A stretch of 64,000 bases of DNA from UBA12014 sp029248335 (lineage in GTDB: Bacteria > Planctomycetota > Phycisphaerae > Phycisphaerales > SM1A02). Made by a program: the position numbers and the translations under genes. The notes beneath the pieces were generated by a model. The model saw only the letters and a list, made by a program, of their open reading frames with translations, searched no databases and was not told where the DNA came from. The stretch lies in NCBI GenBank assembly GCA_029248335.1, contig JAQWJM010000014.1:1-64000 (forward strand), written 5' to 3'. Positions 52,375-61,505 of this stretch are shown in pieces (position 1 is the first letter of the stretch; each line of letters opens with the position of its first letter).

Positions 52375-52599
52375 TCAGGCGACGAGATCCACCAGTCTTC
52401 CGACGAGCACGTCGGGTGCGACGGCCCGCGTCGTGGAATCGATCGCGACGCCCGCGATGCGGAGTTCGTCGATCACGATCCGGCGGGAGTCCGTGAGCAC
52501 CCCGGCCGATTCAAGCGTGAAAGCGACGCGCTGGAGGCGATCCGGATCGAGGGAGGATCGCAGTTCCGCGATCGGGGCGAGTGGATTTCGATCTTGCAT
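52375..52599 (-). CDS. 74-residue hypothetical protein
   Basis: Small acidic protein between the isomerase terminator and glutamate dehydrogenase, on the same strand as the latter. AGGGGC lies just before the ATG. Third-position GC and amino-acid make-up (RLQRVAFTLESAG, RRIVIDELRIAGVAID) look like real coding sequence. No motif, signal peptide or membrane helix was recognised. Confidence 0.5.
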   Translation of the reverse strand: MQDRNPLAPIAELRSSLDPDRLQRVAFTLESAGVLTDSRRIVIDELRIAGVAIDSTTRAVAPDVLVGRLVDLVA

Positions 52600-52719
52600 G
52601 CCCCTGCTACGCCACGCGTCGGGGCGGGATCGTCGACCGCACCCGGGGGTGGGAACAGACCCCAGCGTGATTCCGTCTCCGGGGGCCTGGGAACGGTTTC
52701 GAGCCCTGCGTTCCCGGAA

Positions 52720-55677
52720 TCAGGCGTCGTGCAGCATCGCCCGGATACCACCACGTTCCAGCAGACGGGCGACCTTGTCGCGCTGCGGCACGTCCGAGGC
52801 GTCGAGCGTTTCGAGAAGAGCCTGCAGCTCGGTGGACTTCCGGAGGTAGCGGACCGCGAGTTCCGCGACCGCCGCCGGCGCCATGCCGTCGAGGAAGTCG
52901 ATGCCCTCGCGATACACGATGCCCGAGGCGAGCCGGTTGGCCATCATCCAGTGCAGGTAGCGTTCCGGAAGTCGCGTCCAGACCCGGTCTCCGCCGACCT
53001 CGAGCAGGATGGGCGGAAGGTGGTTCCGGACCAGCTGGCGACCGCGTTCGAGATCCTCGTCGCTCCACTCCGCGATCGATGCGGCGATCGCCGGGGCGGC
53101 GGCGTTGATGATCCGACTGAGCTTCGTGGAGGTTTCGGGAAGACTCGTCTCCGGATGGCGCTCGTGCTCGTTGATGAGCAGTTCCGCCTCCATTCGGGCG
53201 AGTTCACGCAGCTTGGTCAGGACCTGGTCGACGTAGGTCGGCTTGATCTCGAGGAATTCGGACTCCTCGAGGACCATGCAGGCGCAGATCTCGAAACTCG
53301 AGCAGATGACGCCGCACTTGTTGGCGGAGGAGTCCTTGATGATCACGCATCCGGCTTCGCAGAGTCGTTCCCGGGCCTCGGGCGTGAGGAAGAGATTCGC
53401 GCCTTCGGAGATCACCTTCGCACTGGGCGTGCCGTCCTCCTGGAGGAACTCCTGCCAGTTGCCGGCGTGGATCGTCGCGGGCCGGCCGCCGGCGGGGACG
53501 AAGGCGTCCGCCACCACGCGATTGTGGATCGTGTTGCGAAGCTGGGCGCCATCCGGTTCGTCGACGCCGTGCACCGAGCCTCGGGGGCCGAGCTTCGAAC
53601 GGTCGTACGACGCGATCGGAAGGGCCTCTTCGAAGAGTCGCATGAGTTCGCCGGTGTCGAATCCATCCGGGTCCTCGGCACAGCCGGAACCGTCGCCGAT
53701 GGCGATCACCCTGGCGTTGTCGCCGTAGTCGCGATGAAGGATCCGGATCATGTTGCCGGCGACGTCCCCGTCCGGTCCGCCGGTGATCTTCACGGTGAAG
53801 GGCTGCTTGCGCGGATCGATTCCGACCGCGTTCAGCGCGACGTCGAGGAAGACGTTGACGCCTTCGCTGGTCACGCCGTAGACCTTGTGGTTGATGCCGG
53901 CGCCGGGCTTGGAGCTCATGAAGGCGGTGGGCAGCGGGTAACCGCGGAGGGCCGCCCTGCGGACCACCCATTCGATGTGGTCGGGCGTGATGTTCTCGTC
54001 GGGGCCGAGGTAGATCAGTTCGTCGAGGCCGCTGAGGTCGACGATCTGATTCCTCGTCTCGGGCTCGGGCGTGATGAGGTCGAGCAGCGAGTTCACGAAG
54101 GCCTTCACGCAGCGATCGATTCCGGCACCGGGCTCGAGAAGGATGGCGGCCTTGGCGCCGCCCTCCGGAATGTCCTTGTTCTTGAGCTGCTGGGCGAACG
54201 CGAGTCCGTACACCTCGTCGTAGAGCCGCTCGGCCTCGCGGCCGTGCTGGGCCTCGCTCCGGGGCATGACCACGCGGAGTCCGCCGCGGGCGATGTCCTG
54301 GAAGCGGACGTGGAATCCGTCGAAGCCGCGACCGTGCACGAAGAAGACGCCGTAGGGCAGGGCGGGCCGATCGTCGTTGCGGAGGAACTCCGGATCGAGT
54401 CGCACCGCGAAGCCGAAGCGTCCGTGGACGTGGTAGTTGGTCCGGAGCACGTGCCGGACCGCGTCGAGCATCGTCAGGAGCACCGTCCGGGAGGTCTCGC
54501 TCGATGCGGTCCGGTCGATCTCGCTGGTGAGCTTCGCGCACTCGGCGTCGAACGTCGCGTCGTCCATCGGCCCGCGGGGGTCGAACCGCTTCTTGAAGAG
54601 CAGGGCGACCGCCATCGACAGAGGCAGGTTGGCCCACGCGCAGTTCTTGATGCGTTCAAGCGTGAACTCGAACGGGGCGCGGGGGTTGAGGACCTTGTGG
54701 ATCAGGTGGGAGAGGCCCAGCGTGATCTCGGTGAGGCCGATGTGGAGCTCGGGATTCTCCGTGATCTTCTCGAGCACGTCGTAGTGCACCCACTTGACGC
54801 GGGTCAGGTCCTTGCGGACCGTCTGCCAGAGCGTGCTCTCGGGATCGATCGCCTTCTTGTCGGGACCCTGGACCACGAAACCGACGTAGGTGACGACGCC
54901 GTGACTGGGATCCTTGATCAGGTCGAGATAGGCGCGGTTGATGCTCACGCCGTGTCGGGCGAGCAGCGTCGCGCAGCGTTCGACGGAGGTCCGGGTCCGG
55001 GCGTTGCCGAAGACCACGGTGATGCGGCTCTCGTCGGGGTTCGACTCGGGCTCGATCTCGACGAGGGTGCCGTCGGTTCCGGCGACCTTCTGGAAGAGCG
55101 TGTAGTGATGCGCGATTCTCAGCGGCGTCAGCGTGTTCACGTAGTCGACGGCGCAGTTGTCGAAGTGGGCGTGGATCTGCTCGGGCGTCCAGTCCGGGCA
55201 TTCGGCCTTCGCGAATTCGATCGTGGCTTCGAGCTTCTCGCGCTGGCGGGGATCCTCCGGATCGAAGGGCCGCGGTTCGCCGAACTCGAACGTGTCGAGG
55301 ACGAGGTTGCCGTCGAGACTGGTGTGCACCTTCGCGGCGCGGAGCGAGAAGTCCATCGGGAGGTTCTTGACGACCTCCGCGAGGACGCCCGGTCGGTCGT
55401 CCGTCCGGATCGTGGTCCAGATCGATCCGTCCTCGCTGGTGAGCGTCATGTCGAGCGGCCGATCCGCCGACTGGGCGGCGACGATCGCCTTCAGGTGACT
55501 GAGCTGGGTGTCGTGATCGGTGTCCTGGAAGTACATCCGCGGCATCTGGCCGAGGAAGCGGGGGATCACCGATTCGGCGGTGTCCTGGAAACTCGAGACG
55601 AGTTCCGCGATCAGCTGCTCCGGTTCGGCGTGACCTTCGGGCGTGGGGGACTGGTCGGAGAGAGTGGATGTGGCCAT
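52720..55677 (-). CDS. gdh: Large NAD-dependent glutamate dehydrogenase
   Basis: Catabolic NAD-linked oxidation of glutamate to 2-oxoglutarate and ammonia. At 985 residues it belongs to the ~115-kDa large GDH class, larger than the hexameric ~450-residue enzymes and smaller than the 180-kDa type. An N-terminal regulatory half includes an ACT-like stretch. The catalytic half has FQDIARGGLRVVMPRSEAQ near residue 455, QLKNKDIPEGGAKAAILL near residue 492 (active-site Lys) and a Rossmann region with DGSGCAEDPDG. The start at 55677 has GAGG 11 nt upstream; an ATG at 55713 is possible. Promoter TTGAGA-N18-TAGCCT precedes it. Confidence 0.88.
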   Translation of the reverse strand: MATSTLSDQSPTPEGHAEPEQLIAELVSSFQDTAESVIPRFLGQMPRMYFQDTDHDTQLSHLKAIVAAQSADRPLDMTLTSEDGSIWTTIRTDDRPGVLAEVVKNLPMDFSLRAAKVHTSLDGNLVLDTFEFGEPRPFDPEDPRQREKLEATIEFAKAECPDWTPEQIHAHFDNCAVDYVNTLTPLRIAHHYTLFQKVAGTDGTLVEIEPESNPDESRITVVFGNARTRTSVERCATLLARHGVSINRAYLDLIKDPSHGVVTYVGFVVQGPDKKAIDPESTLWQTVRKDLTRVKWVHYDVLEKITENPELHIGLTEITLGLSHLIHKVLNPRAPFEFTLERIKNCAWANLPLSMAVALLFKKRFDPRGPMDDATFDAECAKLTSEIDRTASSETSRTVLLTMLDAVRHVLRTNYHVHGRFGFAVRLDPEFLRNDDRPALPYGVFFVHGRGFDGFHVRFQDIARGGLRVVMPRSEAQHGREAERLYDEVYGLAFAQQLKNKDIPEGGAKAAILLEPGAGIDRCVKAFVNSLLDLITPEPETRNQIVDLSGLDELIYLGPDENITPDHIEWVVRRAALRGYPLPTAFMSSKPGAGINHKVYGVTSEGVNVFLDVALNAVGIDPRKQPFTVKITGGPDGDVAGNMIRILHRDYGDNARVIAIGDGSGCAEDPDGFDTGELMRLFEEALPIASYDRSKLGPRGSVHGVDEPDGAQLRNTIHNRVVADAFVPAGGRPATIHAGNWQEFLQEDGTPSAKVISEGANLFLTPEARERLCEAGCVIIKDSSANKCGVICSSFEICACMVLEESEFLEIKPTYVDQVLTKLRELARMEAELLINEHERHPETSLPETSTKLSRIINAAAPAIAASIAEWSDEDLERGRQLVRNHLPPILLEVGGDRVWTRLPERYLHWMMANRLASGIVYREGIDFLDGMAPAAVAELAVRYLRKSTELQALLETLDASDVPQRDKVARLLERGGIRAMLHDA

Positions 55678-55741
55678 CGGTCGCAAGTCCTCGAAAGTCG
55701 ATCCCGGGTGCATCTCGCGCGAAGCAGCGGCAAGACCGGAG

Positions 55742-55771
55742 AGGCTACCCTGTGGCTCCCGTCCATCTCAA
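55742..55771 (-). promoter_or_regulatory. Promoter of glutamate dehydrogenase
   Basis: Minus-strand TTGAGA, 18 nt, TAGCCT. Expected leader of about 58 nt to the ATG at 55677. Confidence 0.6.
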
Positions 55772-55862
55772 GGGATCGGGGATCATTACCCACCACCTTC
55801 TCTGAGATTTTTGGATTCGTGCGATTTTGTGGGTCCGACACCCGGTGATGATGGAGGAATTC

Positions 55863-56774
55863 ATGCTTGGAGTCACGATCGGGAATTTCGACGGCGTCCA
55901 TCTGGGACATCGGCGGCTGCTCGAAGCCGTCAGGACCGCCGTCGGTCCCGCGGGACGAGTGGTCGCGGTGACCTTCGATCCGGATCCCGCTCGAGTCCTC
56001 GGTCACCCCTCACCGGACCGCCTGATGTCCTCGAGTCGGCGTCAGCGGGTGCTGCAGCGCTGCGGCGCAGATGACGTTCTGGTACTGGAGGCCACGAAAG
56101 ACCTCCTCTCGGCGACCCCGGAGAAATTTCTCGACCGGCTCGAGACGGCGTTCGGCGAGGTTCCAGCGGTGATGGTCGAAGGTCCGGACTTTCGTTTCGG
56201 CCACCAACGGGCCGCCGGCGTGGAGGAACTTCATCGTTTCGGTGTGGATCGTGGATTCGAGGTTCGCGTCGAGGAGGAGCATCGCGTCCGTCTGAAATCG
56301 GGCCTTGAGATGCCGGTGCGGAGTTCCGCGATCCGGGAGATGCTCCGTCTCGGCCGGGTCGAGGATGCGACCACCCTGCTCGGTGAGCCCCACGTCCTCG
56401 ACGGCGTGGTCGTGCAGGGTGATCAGCGCGGCCGCACCATCGGCATTCCGACGGCGAATCTCGATCTCGAAGGATCGCTGCTCCCCGCCGACGGCGTGTA
56501 CGCGGGGCTGGCCACGTTGCCGGACGGATCGGTCCGTCCCGCGGCGATCAGCATCGGGACCAAGCCGACCTTCGAGGAGACGCCGCGGGTCGCGGAGATC
56601 CACGTGCTCGACTGGGCGGGTACGCTCGACGACTACGGTTGGCGGCTTGAAGCGACGCTGGTTCGCCGCCTTCGAGGGCAGTACCGCTACGACGACCTTC
56701 CGTCCCTGCTCGCCCAGATCGACCGGGACATCGCGGCGGTTCGCCGCACCTGCATCGAGTCCGGTCACGCCTGA
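55863..56774 (+). CDS. ribF: Riboflavin kinase / FAD synthetase
   Basis: Bifunctional enzyme making FMN and then FAD. The N-terminal adenylyltransferase domain has TIGNFDGVHLGHRRLL at residues 4-19 (the GxHxGH nucleotidyl-transferase motif) and VEGPDFRFGHQRAAG near residue 110. The C-terminal riboflavin kinase domain has GRTIGIPTANLDLEGSLLPA near residue 190 and PAAISIGTKPTFEE. GGAGGA lies 4 nt before the chosen ATG; ATGs at 55848 and 55851 are alternatives. 303 residues, normal length. Confidence 0.93.
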   Translation: MLGVTIGNFDGVHLGHRRLLEAVRTAVGPAGRVVAVTFDPDPARVLGHPSPDRLMSSSRRQRVLQRCGADDVLVLEATKDLLSATPEKFLDRLETAFGEVPAVMVEGPDFRFGHQRAAGVEELHRFGVDRGFEVRVEEEHRVRLKSGLEMPVRSSAIREMLRLGRVEDATTLLGEPHVLDGVVVQGDQRGRTIGIPTANLDLEGSLLPADGVYAGLATLPDGSVRPAAISIGTKPTFEETPRVAEIHVLDWAGTLDDYGWRLEATLVRRLRGQYRYDDLPSLLAQIDRDIAAVRRTCIESGHA

Positions 56775-56849
56775 ACCCACGTCCGATCCGACCGTTCCGT
56801 CCCGCATCCTCTCGTCCATTCTCCCATCACCTTTCGGAAACGCATCCTC

Positions 56850-57923
56850 GTGACGACCCCGACCACCACCGCCGGCCCCGATGGCGACTGGAAAGAGCCC
56901 GATTTCGAATACGTCTCGAACGCGACGCCCTCCGAGCTCGCCGACGCCCTCCGGGCGGCGAGCCGGGTGCTCATCACCACCCACGAAAAGCCCGATGGCG
57001 ACGCACTCGGGTCGAGTCTCGCACTGCATCGCGGTCTTCGGCAGCTCGGCGTCTCGAGCCACGTGCTGCTGGCCGGCCCCCTCGACCCGAACCTCCTCTC
57101 GGTCGCCGGCCCTGACGACGACGTTCGCCGCTTCGAACACGATGGCCTGCCGTCCGCCGAGGACGAGCCGGATGTCATCGCCGTCGTGGACACCGGGGCC
57201 TGGACCCAGCTGGAATCGACGCGAACGTGGCTTCGGGAGCGTGCCGACCGGGTGATCGGCGTCGATCACCACGCCGGTGGAGGATCGGTGGCGTCCCGTC
57301 GCGTGGTCGACGTGAACTGCGCCTCCGCCACGCAGGCCCTGGTCCCGGTGCTCGATGCGCTCGGCGTGGACCTCGCCCTCGACGAGGTCGCGACGCCGCT
57401 CTTCCTCGGACTCGCCACCGACACCGGGTGGTTCCGCTTCTCGAGCGCCGGTCCCGAGGTCTACCGGGTCGCGGCGCGGCTGATGGACGCCGGCGTCGAC
57501 AAGGACGATCTCTTCGCGAAGATCGAGCAGAACGCCTCGCCCGCCCGGCTCGCGATGATCGCCCGGGCCCTCGGGTCGCTTCGCTACATGGGGAACGGCG
57601 CGGTGGCGGTGATGCGTCTCACCATGGAGGACTTCGCGGAGACGGGATCCTCGCTCGAAGGGCTCGCGGGAATCGTGAACACCCCCCTGGACATCGGTGC
57701 GGTCCGGGCGTCGATCCTGCTCACCGAGGCGGCGAAGGGACTGACCAAGGTGAGTTTCCGGTCGAAGCCCGCCCGCGAGGGACTCGGCATCGTCGACGTC
57801 AACCAGCTTGCGAGCCGTTTCGGCGGTGGCGGTCACGTCCATGCCGCCGGCGCCCGGATTCAATCGGATCTCGACGAGGCCGAGGCCGCGATCGAGGCGG
57901 CGGTCGACGACTTCGTCGACTGA
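56850..57923 (+). CDS. DHH-family phosphoesterase, NrnA-like
   Basis: Hydrolyses nanoRNA and/or 3'-phosphoadenosine 5'-phosphate, as in bifunctional NrnA. The DHH domain has HEKPDGDALGSSLAL near residue 46, DTGAW, GVDHHAGG near residue 136 and GLATDTGWFRFSS near residue 192; these Asp/His residues bind two Mn. The DHHA1 domain ends in SRFGGGGHVHAAGARI near residue 320. 357 residues, with about 25 extra Thr/Pro-rich residues at the N-terminus. GTG start without a clear ribosome-binding site, 75 bp after ribF. Confidence 0.88.
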   Translation: MTTPTTTAGPDGDWKEPDFEYVSNATPSELADALRAASRVLITTHEKPDGDALGSSLALHRGLRQLGVSSHVLLAGPLDPNLLSVAGPDDDVRRFEHDGLPSAEDEPDVIAVVDTGAWTQLESTRTWLRERADRVIGVDHHAGGGSVASRRVVDVNCASATQALVPVLDALGVDLALDEVATPLFLGLATDTGWFRFSSAGPEVYRVAARLMDAGVDKDDLFAKIEQNASPARLAMIARALGSLRYMGNGAVAVMRLTMEDFAETGSSLEGLAGIVNTPLDIGAVRASILLTEAAKGLTKVSFRSKPAREGLGIVDVNQLASRFGGGGHVHAAGARIQSDLDEAEAAIEAAVDDFVD

Positions 57924-57949
57924 TCGCGGCGACGCTCGGAGGTCGGCGT

Positions 57950-58429
57950 TCAGGCGTCGGTCGGCCCGGAATCGGGTGTCGGGCCCGATTCCACGCCATC
58001 TTCGACTTCATCCGGAGTCCGCGACGTCGCATCCGGGTCCCGAACCGTGAATCCGAGCTTTGCGATCGCGGTGCGGACGGTGGGCATCGCCTCGGGGACC
58101 GCGTCCACCGTCGCGGATTCGCCCTCGAGATCGACGGTGCAGGACCGGACGCCGTCGACCTTCGCGACCTTGGCGGTGATCGCCTTCACGCAGGACTCGC
58201 AGTGCATGCCGTCGATGCCGACGGTGTAGGTCGTGACGGCCGCGTCGCTCAAGGTCGCCGCGGGCCCGTTGGAATCGTCGCACGCGGTCAGCGTGACGCC
58301 GGTGAGCAGCATGCTGACGGCGAACACGCTCGTTCCGGATCGAAGCCGTCGAAGCAGCGTTCGAGCATTGGCTCGGTCGACTTGGTCGGTCGTGGTGGTT
58401 TCGGTGGGCATGGCGGTCATGTTGGTCAT
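57950..58429 (-). CDS. Lipoprotein with heavy-metal-associated domain
   Basis: The 159-residue protein has an N-terminal cytoplasmic tail, a signal helix ending LTAC (lipobox) and one HMA domain (about residues 65-130). GIDGMHCESCVKAI carries the CxxC that binds Cu(I), Zn or similar. The C-terminal tail is Pro/Asp/Ser-rich. An HMA domain on a lipoprotein suggests a periplasmic metal chaperone or sensor; no metal ATPase gene is nearby. GAGGAG lies 9 nt before the ATG. Minus-strand TAGGGT about 45 nt upstream may be the -10. Confidence 0.82.
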   Translation of the reverse strand: MTNMTAMPTETTTTDQVDRANARTLLRRLRSGTSVFAVSMLLTGVTLTACDDSNGPAATLSDAAVTTYTVGIDGMHCESCVKAITAKVAKVDGVRSCTVDLEGESATVDAVPEAMPTVRTAIAKLGFTVRDPDATSRTPDEVEDGVESGPTPDSGPTDA

Positions 58430-58504
58430 GTCGCAGGGCTCCTCGCGGTGGGGGACCGGAAGCTCCGGAACCCTAGCACCTCGACCCGCCTCGGGGCCAC
58501 TTGG

Positions 58505-59707
58505 TCAGACGCCGACGGTGGGACTTCGGCGAGCCATTCGGCCCATGACCCAGCCCGCGACCGCGGTCAGGCCGGCGAGTGGAAGCAGGAAGAGCGTTCG
58601 ATTCTCGACGAAGCCGAGCCAGCCGAGGGGACTCACGGCCAGCGACACCAGCAGCGTCGACGCGATCCAGCGCGTGGGGAGGGGACGCTCGAGGCCGTTG
58701 ATCACGGTGGCGATCACGTACATCGGGAACGGGACCGCGTACAGACCGAGGAAGAGCAGGTACATCCGTTCGTCGGCGATCCCCGGCAGTCCCAGCACCG
58801 AGCCCACCGCGATCGCGGCGAGCAGGGCGGCACCCCGGCCGAGCCGGCCGGAGGGAAGCACGGTCAGCTCCCGGATGTGCGCGCCGATCGTGAAGACGAG
58901 TTGGAGCGTCCATTGCGCGATGGCCAGCGGCAGGAGTGCGGGAAGGATCCGGTCCGGTTCGAGGCCGTCGTAAGTGGTCGCGGCGAACACCAGCATCATC
59001 GCGAACACCACGCCGAAGACGGCGAAGGCGTGTCGGCTCGGCGCCTGCTGTCGTGCTCGGTGGAAGGTCGCGTCGAGGGCGGGGCAGGCGAGGAAGCCCA
59101 GCAGCATCAGGGGGACGATCCCGGAGACCGGGGCGCCATCTTCGGGGGCGGCTCCGGCGGGGAGGCCTCCGGCCCGGTCGAGGGCGAGCAGGAACAGCAC
59201 GCCCGAGGTCGCGGCCGCGAGGATCGCGAACCACCGCCAGAAGAGATCGCCACGGGCGGAGACCGCGGCGGCGCCGGCGGTCCAGGTGAGGATGACGCCG
59301 AGGACGGGCCAGATCAGTACGTCGCGGGCGACGCCCGCCTCGGCGGGATCGGCGGCGGTGGCGGCGTCGGGCGCGAAGATGAACATGCCCGACGTCCAGC
59401 CGATGAAGAACACCTGGAAGGCGATCGTCGCGAGGCTGAACCAACGAATGGCCAGCGGATGACTGGTGGCGAATCGGCGGCTTCGGTCGGCATCGAACAC
59501 GTAGCCGAAGCCGACGCAGCCGATCAGGTTCGGAATCGCGAAGGCGAGGAAGCCCGCCCATCCGAAGCGACCCAGCAGGATCACCGGCAGGAACATGCCG
59601 ATGCACCAGGTCCAGCTGCAGGCGCAGTAGACGCCCCATCCGGCGGTCGCGGCGAATCCACCGCGGGCCGGGACTGCGGGCGATCGAAGCGACGCCTCGA
59701 CGCTCAT
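58505..59707 (-). CDS. Polytopic membrane protein of unknown function
   Basis: A 400-residue inner-membrane protein with about 11 hydrophobic segments. The N-terminal pattern WGVYCACSWTWCIGMFLPV, then RFGWAGFLAFAIPNLIG near residue 45, resembles the start of sodium/solute symporters, but no sodium-site signature was confirmed. The start overlaps the stop of the upstream hotdog-like gene (ATGA), so the two probably act together. Confidence 0.7.
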   Translation of the reverse strand: MSVEASLRSPAVPARGGFAATAGWGVYCACSWTWCIGMFLPVILLGRFGWAGFLAFAIPNLIGCVGFGYVFDADRSRRFATSHPLAIRWFSLATIAFQVFFIGWTSGMFIFAPDAATAADPAEAGVARDVLIWPVLGVILTWTAGAAAVSARGDLFWRWFAILAAATSGVLFLLALDRAGGLPAGAAPEDGAPVSGIVPLMLLGFLACPALDATFHRARQQAPSRHAFAVFGVVFAMMLVFAATTYDGLEPDRILPALLPLAIAQWTLQLVFTIGAHIRELTVLPSGRLGRGAALLAAIAVGSVLGLPGIADERMYLLFLGLYAVPFPMYVIATVINGLERPLPTRWIASTLLVSLAVSPLGWLGFVENRTLFLLPLAGLTAVAGWVMGRMARRSPTVGV

Positions 59708-60390
59708 TCGGCGGGGGTGCTCCGCTCGAGCCGGGCTCGACGCTTCTGCCGCAACTGCTCGGCGAGGTCCTTCGGCGTGCAGTGGAAGGTGATCGAGCAA
59801 CGACCGACCTTGAGGTCGCGGGTCTTGGCGCGACGGTTCACCTGCTGGCTGATCTCGAGGTCGAGGGCGATGTTGAACTCCCCGCCTTCGTCGACCTTCT
59901 TCTTCACGTCCTCGGCGTTGGCCACGCGGTAGACGGCGGGACCGTAGCAGGGGCGGAGAAACCGGTACTCCATCCGCTTGCAGATGACCTCGTAGTCGCT
60001 TCCGCATTCGGCGAACAGGTACATCCCCGCGGCGACTTCGGAGTTGCCGAGCAGGGCGGCGCCGGCCATCGCGTTGTACCAGTTGCGATTGAAGCGTCGG
60101 TACGGGAGCACCGCGGTGAAGCTCTTCGCGTCGATCCGGCGAAGGCTGATGCCGCTCCTGAACGCGAAGGGAAGCCAGATCAGCGAGCAGACCCGGTGCC
60201 AGAAGTTGTTCCGGGTGGAGAGCTGGCTGAGATACGCGTCGATCCGCTTCCCGAGCGATTTCTTCGCAGGCAGCATCCCCGCCGGCGTCGTGGCGTCGGG
60301 ATCGTCATGGGACGAGTGATTCACGGGTGCGGTGGTCACGGCGGGGGATCGAAGGCGTGGGAAGGCACCGGCGTCCGGTACCCGGATCAT
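59704..60390 (-). CDS. Hotdog-fold-like protein (DUF4442/thioesterase-like)
   Basis: The core (about residues 40-200) resembles DUF4442-type hotdog proteins: FNRNWYNAMAGAALLGNSE then ICKRMEYRFLRPCYGPAV match the N-x-x-G-x-x-A and R-Y-x-R-P pattern of that group, which handles acyl-CoA/ACP-like ligands. No catalytic residue can be named. The start is uncertain. The ATG at 60390 overlaps a minus-strand TACCAT; if that is a -10, translation would begin further in, for example at the GTG near 60339. Coupled to the downstream membrane protein. Confidence 0.5.
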   Translation of the reverse strand: MIRVPDAGAFPRLRSPAVTTAPVNHSSHDDPDATTPAGMLPAKKSLGKRIDAYLSQLSTRNNFWHRVCSLIWLPFAFRSGISLRRIDAKSFTAVLPYRRFNRNWYNAMAGAALLGNSEVAAGMYLFAECGSDYEVICKRMEYRFLRPCYGPAVYRVANAEDVKKKVDEGGEFNIALDLEISQQVNRRAKTRDLKVGRCSITFHCTPKDLAEQLRQKRRARLERSTPAE

Positions 60391-60635
60391 GGTAGGTCCG
60401 TTCGTCAAGGTCCGCCACGGTCCCGGGATTCGGACCGCGCCTGTGGTGGTCCCCAGGGCGTTTTCGGATCGCGTCCGGGTCCAATAAGAGGTTCCAGCGT
60501 CGTGTGGATCATCCCGCGCGATCGGAGCTTCATCTCGGGGCGTGGCACCCGGGTCTTCCGGGTCGACTCGAAGTGGTGGTGTTCCAACGCTTCGCGTTCA
60601 GGGGGCGTGACGGTCGTACGACGATCGCGGGACGG

Positions 60636-60641
60636 TAGAAT
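60636..60641 (+). promoter_or_regulatory. -10 box TAGAAT
   Basis: TAGAAT lies 20 nt before the ATG at 60662, giving a leader of about 14 nt without a ribosome-binding site. The rest of the 250-bp gap holds nothing recognisable. Confidence 0.45.
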
Positions 60642-60661
60642 CACGCGACGGACCACCTTCC

Positions 60662-61501
60662 ATGAACGAGATGAACACCATGCTTTCGATCGATCGACTC
60701 GGCGTCTGCAGCTGGAGTCTTCGACCGAAGACCGCCGCGGACCTCGTGGCGTCGGTCGCCCGGCTCGGGCTTCCGAAGATCCAGCTCGCCCTCGGCCCCG
60801 TGCTCGAGGACCCGGCGGCCTTCGGTGACGTGATGCCCCGGCTCCGCGATTGCGGCGTGCGGATCGCGAGCGGCATGCTCGAGGCGGTCGGCGAGGACTA
60901 TTCGACGCTCGAGACCATCAAGGCGACCGGCGGCGTGCGTCCCGACGAGCACTGGCCGGCGACCCTCGAGCGTGCCCGAGGTGTCGCGGCCCTCGCGGCC
61001 GCGGAAGGTCTGTCGCTGGTGACGCTCCATGCCGGTTTCATCCCGCACGAGTCGGGCGATCCCGCCCGTGGGATCGTGATCGAGCGACTTCGAACGCTCG
61101 CCGACGTGTTCGGAGGCCATGGCGTCCGCGTCGGTCTCGAGACGGGCCAGGAGACCGCGGCCACGCTGCTCGACGCCCTCGGCGAGCTCGATCATGAGAA
61201 CGTCGGTGTCAATTTCGATCCCGCGAACATGATCCTCTACGGGATGGGCGATCCGGTCGAATCGCTTCGACTGCTGGCCGATCACGTGGTGCAGGTGCAC
61301 GCGAAGGACGCGACGCCCACCGAGACGCCGGGGACCTGGGGGAGCGAGGTTCCGCTGGGGACCGGCGCCGTGGACTGGAGCGATTTTCTCGACGTCGTCG
61401 CGACGCTCGATCGTACGATCGACGTGGTGATCGAACGGGAGGCCGGCGACGCCCGTGAATCCGACATTCTCGCCGCACGACGACGACTGACGGGAGCCTG
61501 A
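60662..61501 (+). CDS. Sugar phosphate isomerase/epimerase-like TIM-barrel protein
   Basis: A second xylose isomerase-like TIM barrel (279 residues), unlike the one at 51219 in detail. Metal-site strands are VTLHAGFIP near residue 121, VGLETGQET near residue 157, VGVNFDPANMILYGMGDP near residue 180, VQVHAKDATPT near residue 211 and the final VVIEREAGDARESD near residue 257. Substrate unknown. It is followed 4 bp later by the FmdB-like gene and then ligA, forming a three-gene unit. Confidence 0.82.
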   Translation: MNEMNTMLSIDRLGVCSWSLRPKTAADLVASVARLGLPKIQLALGPVLEDPAAFGDVMPRLRDCGVRIASGMLEAVGEDYSTLETIKATGGVRPDEHWPATLERARGVAALAAAEGLSLVTLHAGFIPHESGDPARGIVIERLRTLADVFGGHGVRVGLETGQETAATLLDALGELDHENVGVNFDPANMILYGMGDPVESLRLLADHVVQVHAKDATPTETPGTWGSEVPLGTGAVDWSDFLDVVATLDRTIDVVIEREAGDARESDILAARRRLTGA

Positions 61502-61505
61502 ACCG

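Noticed and set aside
52594..55848. 1,084-residue plus-strand open frame
   Set aside because: Antisense to glutamate dehydrogenase, whose family motifs are unmistakable.
57227..59932. 901-residue plus-strand open frame
   Set aside because: Spans the end of the NrnA-like gene and the antisense of three real genes. Low-complexity Gly/Glu/Arg composition.
60389..60415. TTGACG and TACCAT upstream of the hotdog-like gene as a full promoter
   Set aside because: The two hexamers are only 8 nt apart, too close for a sigma70 promoter, and the TACCAT overlaps the candidate ATG. Kept only as a note on the uncertain start.
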